Origin: Rhyacichthys aspro
Lineage: Eukaryota > Chordata > Actinopteri > Gobiiformes > Rhyacichthyidae
Direction: 5' to 3'
DNA length: 64,000 nucleotides
Assembly (NCBI GenBank): GCA_036850595.1
Contig: CM072152.1
Span: 22,705,179-22,769,178, forward strand
The notes under the pieces are model-generated. The model did not search any database, was not told where the DNA came from, and worked only from the letters and a program-made list of their open reading frames with translations. Shown here piece after piece: positions 24,855-35,900 of this stretch. The position numbers were made by a program, and so were the translations under genes. Each line of letters opens with the position of its first letter. The stretch's first letter is position 1.

Positions 24855-27800
24855 ATGTGGAGCTTTCTTCTACTCGTCCTGTCACTAAATACAGGTAAAT
24901 ATGACTTCTACCTGAGTGAGTGCTTTAAACTAATGCTGCATTCATGTGCAAGCAGTTTTTTTGTTTGCTTGTGTGCATTTATGGGACATTTTGGATATTT
25001 GATTGATGTTTTTGTATCCGTATTGAACAGAGCGAACATGTCAGCATTATTATCTTATGTTTAATCGAACGCTAATAACATAAAACACATGATAAATACA
25101 CAGGTTAAAGTCGAAAAGCGCTAACAGTTTGTAAGTCTGAGATGTTGCTTGGAGCGAGACTTAAACAAGCTTTAAACGTGATTAATAACATCTTAAAATG
25201 TTGGTGACGTATATAATGTCAAGTCTGAAAGTCAAGCACCAAGTATTTCCGAGTTTTAGAGTTCTTTTTTTCCATCTGGAGTTGTTTTTTCTGTGTATTG
25301 TTCTGCTTGGAAAATGTTATTCCAGGTTTCTGAGGACCACATGAATGCAGCATTATATTTAAAATACAAAAGTTTATCTCATATATTTAACTCATTAAGG
25401 TCTAATAATGCAGCTCATGATATTAAATCTGTTTACGAGTGTGGCCCTTGATCACTTTGACATCTCTTTTCTATCATTTCAATGCTGTATTTGTTCTGCA
25501 GGATGTTTGGAGTCGATGAATGTAAAGGGATGTACAGGAGGCTGGTTTGAATTCACCTGCAGTTATCCCAATCCTAACAAAAAATACCAAAAGATCAAAG
25601 TAGAGACCCCAAGAAAAGATATTGAGAGGTTTAAAGAAAACACGTGGCAGACGGAAGGCACTGGTCTTTTCCTGTTCCACGACACAACAGCGAAACATCT
25701 GAGGATGATAGTAAACCCACTTGGTAATAAGGACTTTGGAGATTACGAGTGCAAGTTTGATGGACAAAAGACAGAATATAAGCTGAGAAATGGTAAGATG
25801 TTACTTTTTTATTCATTCTTTCAAACATTTTAAGTGATACTTACACTAAAAGGGGAAAAAAATCAGGTACAGTCTGTTTAAGTCACTAAATTATAGGAAA
25901 TTGGTGCAGCTTGAAGTATGTAATGCTCAGAAAGCTGGGAATAAACCAGAAAAAGTTCAATGTTTGTTCCTCCAGTCTCTCGCTGCTACAACAGGATTTA
26001 TTCTCTTTTTTATGTTGAACATTAACAATGCATCCAAGTTTCAAAAGCAGACGTGTCTCTTCAGGACCCAGCAGAGTGGAACTACTGTCCCGTACTGACC
26101 CGACCCGTCCCACTATAAGTCTCTCATAGACGTCCTTTTTACAAAACACTGGTCCGTCCCTTTAAGAGGAGCTTTTTAAGTTCCTGTCTGGACTTACCAC
26201 GTCTTAAATGTTGGCACACAGTTGGTCTTAACTTCCCAACGTCGGCCTCTCTCAAGTGCAGCAACAAAACACAGTAACTACGTGAGACAATGACGTTGCT
26301 ATGACAACAAGAGAACGTGAGAACAAATGTGGAAAGATTTTAATGTTTTAAAATCTGTTGCGGGTTAGTTTTCGTTAAATACTGTTGTAACATACGCTTA
26401 CGTAAACACTTTTTGGACTGAAACCAATGTTGATCCACACTTCATCAAACTCAACACGAGTGACTCACATGAAATTATACACAAAAATAAAAAAAATAAA
26501 GACACAACAAAAATTCAGTCTGTCACTGTGTGTTATGAGCATCAGGTGAAGCAATGTTTAGTAAAAATATAACAAAGATATTTAGTTCATATCATTTAAA
26601 CAGTGGTGCAATGTAACAAAGTAAAAATACTAAATAAGTACTGTACTTAACTATATTTAACTTACTTTTTACTTTTACTCCACTACATTTTAGAGCAAAT
26701 ATCTGTACTTTCTACTCTTTTTACATTGGCTTTAAAAGTACAAATAAATCAGCATTTGTAAATTGTTGTTAACTTAAACATTAAAGAGCTGCATAACTAT
26801 TTAACTTAAACTATAGTACAGAGTTTACAAATCACTTGAACTTTACTTAAACAGAGAAATTTAGTACTTCCTCCAAAACTGAATTTAAATATGACATTAA
26901 AAAGAAGAAGCAGGATTAAAATAAGCCCTTTTTTGTGATTTTATAAAAATCTAGAAAGACATTTATTGGACAAAAGTCTCTCAAAGCATCACATTTACAG
27001 TCATTTTAACCATAACTTAAAACAGCACTAAACTGTCGTACCATGTGTGTTTTTTATGTTTTCAGATGGAGCGGTCTGTCCTGACGACTTCAGTCTAACT
27101 ACTTACAGAACAGCACAAGCCACCATTGACTGTAATCAACAAGGTTTCAGTTTTATTTGCAAACAGAACAGTTTCACTTGTGACACGATCCTACGTGGGA
27201 CGTCTGCTCCACGTCTAGTGAAGACCATCAGCAGCGTGAGTGAGCGGGACGCCGGGGTCTACTGGTGTGGCGCTGAGGTTCAGACACAAGGCTTCAGAGT
27301 TTCACGCCGAAAAATACACCTGGAGGTCAAAGGTCAGTAATATTAACTACATTTTTATTTTATTCATTAGCTCTTTGAGACACACCCCAAGCCAAGCGGT
27401 AACAAAACCAGAGCCTTTACTGTTTGTCGGACAATTTTCATTTTGGAATAACTTAAAAAACACATTTTGTTTAGTCATGTCCCGTTTGGCTTTTACTTTT
27501 AACACATAAGCTCAACTGAGGACGGCCTGGGACAAAAAAGAAGATGTAAATGTGACTTTACTTAATTTTGGGCCACTACATCAGGCCAGTTTACTTTTTG
27601 TCCCTCCCCTGGTCATTATGTTATGGCTGATCAGGGTAAACTGTCTAAATACAGTGTTGCTTGTTCAAATAATGCTTGAAGACCCTAAAGTAATAAGTGA
27701 TGTGTCTTTTTCTCTTTAGATATCGAAGTCACTAAGAAACAAATAACATCTGGACAAAACTTCACTCACGAGTGTAAATATGAAAATCTTCCAGTAATCA

Positions 27801-30800
27801 AGTTTCTCTGTAAAGGAGCAGATCCGTTAAAGTGTGAAGAACTCGTCAGCAGTGCAACAAAGAGAAAAGAGAGGTTTTTATTCAAAGATGACAAAGTAAA
27901 CAGTGTCACTATAACTGTACTTAATGTAACAATAGAAGACACTGGGTCTTATTGGTGTGGGGTTAAAGGCATTAACGGGAAGGAAGAATTGTTCTTTCAC
28001 AAACTGGAGCTGACTGTAGGTGAGTTTTTGTTTTATAGAACAACATTTTATGTGTTCATACTTCAATAAACAGCCTTATTTTATTATGGTTTTGTTCCAG
28101 TTGCTTCGACTTCTTCCACTTTCCCAACCATCTCTTCTACTGATGCAGACATGGCGACTACAGCTACAGTCGGGTATTCTCTGTCTCCAACACAGACAGC
28201 GAGAAAGCAAGGTGAGGAAAGATAAAAGAAAAGAAAGATGTTTGTATGAGGACAATTCACCTCAGGAAATGTAGTTTTGGTGTGTCTTATAAAACTGCAA
28301 ACAGGGCACTCACTGGAAGGAAACCTCTTCTGCCAGTTTGGGTGTTACCTCCTCAGATATACACAGCTGTTACACGAGCACACAGTTTTTTATCTCTTTA
28401 TGGAGATATTTCACTGTAAATAAATACACTGCCTGACCAAAAAAAAAAGTCACTACCTAGATTTAACTGAGCAAATAAGCCTGAATAATTGCTGCTGGAT
28501 GAACATGCTTCTGGACTGGAATAACATGCATGTCACAACATTTATTCCCGTCCAGAGTTGGATGAATTTTTCCCAAGATCTTGTATTTATGAAGGAAGAG
28601 TCGACCGCTGCAAAGTCTTCTCAAACACTTCCCAAAGATTCTCAATGGGGTTAAGGTCTGGACTTTGTTGTAAAAATGATGTGTCATGCTCCTGAACCAC
28701 TCTTTTACAATTTGAGACAAAGACCAAAGAGACAGATTAACATCTTTTCAACAACCACAGGATGTGTCTGACATGTTGTTTAGGAAATGAACTACTCTCT
28801 GCTTCAGCTGCCTTCAAGTTGGTTTCATAAAGTCTAAAGACCAACTCAACATGGTTGGTTTATTGGAAGTAAATAAACATCCCTACAAAAAACTTTATCT
28901 AAAGAGTAACTGACAGTAGCATTGTGAAATAAAACTGTAAATTCAGTGTTTTGTGTGATGTATATTTAATTAAACAGACAACATTCATAAACAGCATTGA
29001 ACAAGAAATACATGTGACGTAGCGTAGAAAAGAAATATGGTGGTATTTGATTTGTCTTAATGCTGCACAACAAAAACTGCTCTACAATCTACAACCAGGG
29101 CTTCATTTATGAGAAAACATAAGGAAACATGTTCATATTCTCCTCAAACTGTGACCTGCAACTATTTTACAGAATCGAACAAATCCTGTGGTGCGTTATT
29201 TTCAGGAGGATTTTGTTAAATTCACGTGGCTTAAAATTCTGATCTAATCCTTTTTTGTCAATAAATCTGATTAATAATTCAAGCTGTAGAAATTGTCCAT
29301 CGGTTTGTTAAAAGGGCATTGCTCAGTTATGTTTTATTGCCGTCATGTTGTTCTTACAGAACGTTCTGTGACTTCTTCTTCTTCCCACAGTTTTACAAAT
29401 GAAAGACTAGATGTAACAACACAGAGACAATAGTAACACTGTGACCTATTTTATTACAAAAAATAACCCAACTTTTTACTCTTTTGACTACTCTGCAGCA
29501 ATTGAACAACAAATATCCTTCCCCGTTCTATGATTTATATGCAAACTCTACTTTTTGTCCTTATTTTGCAGATGAATCTTGGAAAATATTGCTTATTGTT
29601 GCAGCCGTCTTTCTATCTTTGCTGCTGCTGCTGCTCGGTGTTTTCTGCATCAACAAAAGTATGTATCTGTAATCCATGCAACTAAATGGTTATTGATCTG
29701 AAGGCAGTTATTTTAACAAGAGACACTTTAAATCAGTCAAACAGGAAATCAAACAGATCAAAACAAGACTCTATCCGTCACATGGTTGTGTAACTCTGTG
29801 GTTAACGTTGACATTTCCTCTTTCAGGGTTTAGCCGCTTCAGCAACGCGACAGAAAACAAAGAGGTTAGTTCTCACTTTTCGTAGTAAGAGTTCAAATGT
29901 GTGCAATTTCTCGCACTTCTCTTCTGCAATAAAAAAGATAAATAAACTGATCTCGAGAGCTTTGTTTCCCAGTGAGTCAGGAGCCAATAAATGAGCAAGG
30001 CCCAAAAAGCCCAAAGTGAAACATAAGCAGACAACTTCCTTTAAACCAGATGCATTCAAACAGGTTTTAATGGATTTGAACAGGTTTTAGTTGGATCTGA
30101 ATAGGTTTTAGATGGATTTCTGAAGGTTTTATTGATTTCAACAGGTTTTAGATGCATTTAAACAGGTTTTAGACGGATTTGAGCAGGTTTTAGTCGGTTC
30201 TGAACAGGTTTCAGATGCATTTAAACAGGTTTTAATTGGATTTGAACAGGTTTTAGTTGGATTTGCATGGGTTTTAGATGGATTTCCGAAGGTTTTAATT
30301 GGATTTTAACAGGTTTTAGATGCATTTAAACAGGTTTTAGACGGATTTGAGCAGGTTTTAGTCGGTTCTGAACAGGTTTTAGATGCATTTAAACAGGTTT
30401 TAATTGGATTTGAGCAGGTTTTAGTTGGATCTGAACAGGTTTTGGATGGATTTCCAAAGATTTTAATTGGATTTTAACAGGTTTTAGATGCATTTAAACA
30501 GGTTTTAGACGGATTTGAGCAGGTTTTAGTTGGTTCTGAATACAGGTTTTAGACGGATTTGAGCAGGTTTTAGTTGGTTCTGAAGAGGTTTGAGATGGAT
30601 TTCCGAAGGTTTTAATTGGATTTTAACAGGTTTTAGATGCATTTAAACAGGTTTAAATGGATGTGAACAGGTTTTAGTTGGATCTGAATAGGTTTTAGAT
30701 GGATTTCCGAAGGTTTTCATTGGATTTTAAAAGGTTTTAGATGCATTTAAACAGGTTTTAATTGGATTTGAGCAGGTTTTAGTTGGTTCTGAACAGGTGT

Positions 30801-31215
30801 TAGATGGATTTTATAAGGTTTTAATTCGCATATGGCTAATTTGCTTAAATAAACACAAATGCAGCTATTAGATGTATATATTATGAGATTGTGTACATTT
30901 ACTGCACTCTGGGAGGTACTTTGACCCGTGAGTATTTGGTGTCACTGTTTCCTGAAGGACCACTGCTACGAGGAGATAGTGGAGCGCCCCCAGAAGCCCG
31001 GCTCTGGTACTGCAGTGAAGACCATCTACACCACTGTCACCCTCCCCTCTGCGCCCCCCATAGGACCCCTCTACTTCACTCTGGACCATCCCACTTCAGC
31101 TCACACCAACAGCCCCGGGATCAACCCCAGCAGCGCCTCCTCTGACGAAAACTTCACCACAAATGTTCTTTATTACTCGGTGAACCCTCCACAGGAAAGA
31201 AACACTAGCTCTTAG
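24855..31215 (+). CDS. CD300/pIgR-like (CMRF35-like) receptor, gene A
   Basis: Type I membrane receptor of the CD300/polymeric-Ig-receptor-like family on immune cells. Exons: 24,855-24,894; 25,502-25,792; 27,066-27,332; 27,720-28,019; 28,101-28,211; 29,572-29,658; 29,827-29,864; 30,958-31,215. Phases close (1,392 nt, 463 residues). Residues 1-13 are the signal peptide (MWSFLLLVLSLNT). Ig domain 1 (14-110) has the motif GCTGGWFEFTC and DYECKF instead of YWC. Domain 2 (111-199) has ERDAGVYWC. Domain 3 (200-299) has the extra CD300-type cysteine pair (FLCKGADPLKC) and EDTGSYWCG. A Ser/Thr-rich stalk is followed by a helix (LLIVAAVFLSLLLLLLGVFC). The tail holds an ITSM-like TIYTTV (Y402) and an ITIM-like VLYYSV (Y450), which suggests an inhibitory or mixed receptor that recruits SH2 phosphatases or adaptors. 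The last exon's acceptor is the weakest border, but DHCYEEI aligns with the tail of gene B. The ligand is unknown. Confidence 0.85.
26590..26760. repeat. Teleost interspersed repeat in intron 2 of gene A
   Basis: Contains 'aagtactgtacttaac', 'ttttactccactacatttta' and 'ctgtactttctactc', the hallmark words of a short repeat found throughout fish genomes. No coding content. Confidence 0.6.
28430..28770 (-). mobile_element. Tc1/mariner transposase fragment (dead)
   Basis: On the minus strand, about 28,625-28,662 reads as QSPDLNPIENLW-like residues, the conserved catalytic-domain motif of Tc1 transposases. The frame then shifts and runs through 'GKIHPTLDGNKC'. The lower-coordinate edge has 'actgcctgaccaaaaaaaaaa', typical of a Tc1 terminus in fish. 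Frames are broken, so it is a relic inside intron 5 of receptor gene A. Confidence 0.75.
30055..30825 (+). repeat. 21-bp minisatellite array in intron 7 of gene A
   Basis: About 36 units of the family word, here as 'caggttttagatgcatttaaa', 'caggttttagacggatttgag' and 'caggttttagttggttctgaa'. These variants repeat in a fixed order as a higher-order unit of roughly 120-200 bp. The array lies between the exon ending at 29,864 and the last exon at 30,958 and fills most of that intron. Confidence 0.9.
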
Positions 31216-31966
31216 ACTATTTATTGAAACTTTTTGAACTTTTTATGTTTATTTGGGATGAATTCATTGTAAAAAGATAAATGCTGTGAATGTTTTTAAA
31301 GTTTTTACAAGTATAAAATTATGTAAATTTCATATACGCATAAAAAACTGAACAAAATGTGTACTAAAGTCATCTAAAAGTAGGCATTTATTATTGAACT
31401 ATGGGTCTTTTATGTTTGAACTTGAAATGAAGTGTGCTCATTATTTGTTTCTGTGTGTTTTTATCAGTGATATACCACAAAGACTGTAAAGAATAAGGCT
31501 CTCAAGCTTTACTTTATTCTTTTGTATATGTTTTCTTTTTTCACCTCTTAATAATTTATGAAAAAATATATATACACACCTTCTAGACACATACAGTTTG
31601 CACACAAAGAAACTGTGACATGTTTTGACAAAGGTTTATAGGCAAAAGTGTTAGAGCCACTATGAATTGCCCCGTCCCAATACTCCCTGCAGGCCTTAGC
31701 TGTAAAAGTCCAAAAAAGGGGCTAAAACTAAGATGTCTGTCATTTGCTGGGGTTCATTTGTGGAATAACATTGATAAAGAAATAAAAATGAGTCAAGTTA
31801 CATGAAAAAATGAAAATGTATGCTGTTCTAATGGTTGGAAAAAATCTATTTAATTGTAATGTATGATATAAACATTCTGCTTCTGCCTGTTTTTGTCCAA
31901 CGTAAGGCTTTTTTTTTGTGTAAACGTTATGCTTTTATGATGGAAGTAACTTGTGCGTGTGACTGA

Positions 31967-31972
31967 AATAAA
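31967..31972 (+). terminator. Polyadenylation signal of gene A
   Basis: AATAAA about 750 bp after the stop codon of gene A, inside 'gaaataaaataaac'. It is the strongest candidate before the next gene. Confidence 0.5.
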
Positions 31973-32111
31973 ATAAACAAAGAAGCTTTAAGTGTGCTTT
32001 TGTTGAATGTCCACAAACTGAACTAAACTGTTTCTGGATTTATCAGAAAGTCAGCGACAGCAGGTATTTAAAGAAATTTGTCTCTAATAAAAACAACATT
32101 TATGCACATTT

Positions 32112-32465
32112 CAGGGTTCTTACACCTTTTCAAGCACTTTTAAGGTGTGTTTTCATGTTTTTCAAGCACTTTTTTGCAGTAAATTACGTTGACATACATA
32201 AACTGAATGTAGTTTTTCCTCATTTAAATCCATTGTGGCATAAAAAAAGACTTTGTTTAAATTGATGAATGCTTTAGAAATGAAACTTGTGTGATCAAAA
32301 AGATGTTTTCTTTATGTGCAAAATGCAAAAACTGTGAGATCATGAATTATTAAAGCAACACAATCAGAATTTTAAGAACTTTCAAGCACTTTATCCAAAA
32401 TTCAACCTTGAAAACACTTAAAGGTCAAGCATTTTCAAGGATTTCAAGCACCCGTAGGAACCCTG
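32112..32465. mobile_element. Short inverted-repeat transposon (MITE) between the two receptor genes
   Basis: The left end 'cagggttcttacaccttttc' pairs with the right end 'caagcacccgtaggaaccctg' read in reverse complement. Inside are 'ttttcaagcactttt' words near both ends. 'acattt' flanks both sides and may be a target-site duplication. No open frame. The ends resemble those of non-autonomous hAT elements in fish. Confidence 0.7.
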
Positions 32466-32965
32466 ACATTTATGCTTTTTTAATTTTATTTCCTTTACTG
32501 TTTTAACTTTTAACACGTTTTTCATGTTTTTTATTTACCCCAGTTGCGGATTTTTGTTGTCTTGTCGTTCCAGATGTCACAGCAAAAGGCATTATGGGTA
32601 AAATTCTCCAGCAAAGTCCTGGTCTGAGCCACACTTGCTGGAGGTGTGCATAAAGGGCACAGTGTTTATGTTTTTATAGACCATCCTAAATGTCAAAGTA
32701 AACCTAATCTAAAGGTAAAAGTAAACCCTGGTTCGGTAAGCTCTGTTATTATCAAACTATACGAGGCCAAAGAACATTTCAGAATAAAATTGCGTGTTTT
32801 TATTTTGTATCAGTCAAGACCAGTTGGTTTCTAAAGACGAGTGTGAACGTTTTAACCCGTCAGACGGAAAACGATTCAACATAGATATGAGATAATCTAT
32901 TCAGGAAACACAGCAGAGACTTTCTGAAGAAGCAACAACACACTTCTTTAAAAAGCAGCAGAAAC

Positions 32966-35900
32966 ATGACACACGTCGAAATGAGAGGCTTTCTTCTGCT
33001 CGTTTTCTCAGTGGTTACAGGTAAAAAGAAATCCTACGCTGATAAATATAAGGCAGAAATTTACCATTTATATATATTTATATTTTGTCTATTACTTGTT
33101 TCCGTCTCTTTTGTAGGTATCACAGTTCAGCCTGTGTTTGGAGAAGCAGACAGGAGCAAAGGTACAAGGATTGTGTTATATGTTTCTGCTAACACACTTT
33201 TAAAACATATTATAAGGTTTTAACTTTAACTTCCACCATCAGTGCAAGTGTGTGTCCAGAGGGTATTTACATCAATCTATTTTGACATATGACTGTTTTT
33301 TTTATTTAATTTCACATTTATACACAACAAAAACTAAATGTGGACCTTTTCTCAACAGCAGGCTTTGAGGAAATGTCCTTTATGAGACACGTTTAAACTG
33401 ATGTTGATGTCGTTTGTTGTTTTTAATGTGTGTAAAATCATACTTTGATGCAGTGCATGGTTTATTCTCTGTCATTGCTCCTGAGAGTGTGCTGACAAGT
33501 ATCTACTGTAGAGAATAAATTAACACCAAGGTATCTAAGACTCATCAAACCTGTTTTATCAAATACAAATGTACTGTTTGGAAGTACATTTATCATCTAA
33601 TTGTGTAAAAACATAAATTACAACGTACTATTACTATAAAATATGAACTTGATGACTTTTTGTTTGCAGTTCTGTCAAAAAGCTACTACTTTAAACGCCA
33701 TCGATGCATAATTGCTGTAATATTAACACCGCAGACACTTTATCTATAAAATTCCCAATTAAAATCATCTATAATGTTATGGCAAAAAAAAAAACCTTCA
33801 ATATCTATCCTCATTTTGTAATAATTTCCACATATTTGTCTGTTCATTTGCTTTTTTAATGAAGACTTTGTGGATACCGTGTATAATTCTTTTGCTGTTC
33901 TGATATTTTCTCTCATTTTTTGTTTGCAATTTTTTTCACAAATCCTCTGCAGTCTTTTGGAGTTCCTCTTCTGATTGGCTGTTGGCCTTTAAAACTAGCT
34001 CTGTTTTTGTTTTTTGTGCCATATTTGCACCATATTTGGCTAAACATTTGTCTTGCAGTTGAAGATCGGGTGTCTGGATGCAAAGGAGGATGGGTCAACT
34101 TCACCTGTAAAAATCCTGAGCATCTAAACTTTTCAACAAACAAAATGAAAACTTTCAAAGATAAGAATTCAAATTTTACTGTCATTCGAAACATTGAACA
34201 AGATGACAACGTGCAACTGTGTTCAAGACATGGAAGGAAACTGAAACTGAGAATTGGTGAGACAAAGTTAAATATTTATGATAGATGCAGAATAAGTGGC
34301 TGTTTTAAAGTATAATCAATCAATACAAGTGGCAGATGCATAATGTGTTTCTTTTTTTTCTTTTATTTGCAGATGACTGTGAAGATCAGATCGAACAAAC
34401 TGCCTATGTTAAAGCTTCAACTACAATCCCCTGTGGAAAGCCAAAAATGAGTAAAAAAAGTCTGTACTTGTGCAAAGAGACGGGAGATTTCATGTGTGAC
34501 AACGTCTTATCAATGAACACAAATGGAAAGTACATCGAGAAACTAAACAACACTGGTCTCAATTTAACGATAAAAATGATAAGTTCAGAGGACCGGGGTG
34601 TTTACTGGTGCACGACAGAAGGGTATGACTTCTTTGCAGCGTTCAGGAAGGTCTACCTCAATGTTCGATCAGGTCAGTGTCACAGATAAAACATAAACAC
34701 TTCCTGTATCATCAGAGGTGGCGAGTGCAAAAAAGACTAAATGTGGCTTTGACAGAGCCTCAGCTTTAAAACAGCACACTGAGGCAGACAGGTTCAGTTT
34801 TAGTCAAACTGGAGAAAACGGTAGGGCATTTTGGCCCATACAGGCTGCCATACACATCACCAAAAACACACATGTCAAACTCAAGGCCCGGGGGCCAAAT
34901 GTGGCCCTTCAATACATTTAGAAAGTGATATTATTGGCACTAGGTTTTATTTATTGAATCTGTTTTGAACATGTTTTAGATGGATTTGATTTTTGCTACA
35001 AAGATAAATAAAATCTGCTGAAATTCTACTAAAACCTGTTGAAATTCAAGTAAAACCTGTTGAAATTCAAGTAAAACCTGTTGAAATATGACAAAACCTG
35101 TTCAAATCCATCTAAAACTTGTTCAAATCCAACTTCAAACAGTTTCCATAAAAGGGGGAACTTAATGTTAAAAGATAACTTATATAAGACTAAAACGAAG
35201 ATGAAATTTAATTTAAAAGCTTCCAGATGTCTTCATCTTCTGCCCCTGAAAGGATTCTTATTAACTATCATGGCCCCTCACTACTTTGAGCTTTGACCTC
35301 TGACCTAGAACATGTTTATACTGTGAGTCCAAAGTGCTCAGATCGAATGTGGCCAGCCTTAATTCAAGCTGTGAATGGGCTAAATAACTGGAGCAGTCTG
35401 GTGCAAATTTGCATTTGTTTGTGTCTAATGCAGCCACACCTTTCAACACACTTGAAACACAAAAAAGATTTTTCCACAAATGTTTCATGATGATATTTGA
35501 GATTGTGTAAAATTTTAAAGGTGTCCAAATTTTTTTTTTCCACCACTGTATTCTCATGATCATGTAATAGTCTCAAGCCTATCTCACTGACACAGTACTC
35601 TCAGCTGGACACAAACCTCCAGTGTAACTATCCTGCGTTTACATTTGCAAAAGAGGTTTGAAGTGTCCCCAAAAAGCGCTCCATACTGTACCATTTGTGG
35701 TTCACTTTTGAAAAGGTGGACACTAACTATCGATAGCAGTGTAACAGTGAAGTTGCAGTGATGCTAAATAAAATCCATCCATCTTCATCTGGGTCTAAAT
35801 GCAAAATACTAACCGGATCATCCAGAACAGAGTGTGGACACAAGCTTGATACTCCTTTAAACCCTTTATTTCTATTCATTGTCCGTGTCTTTCACCCCAT

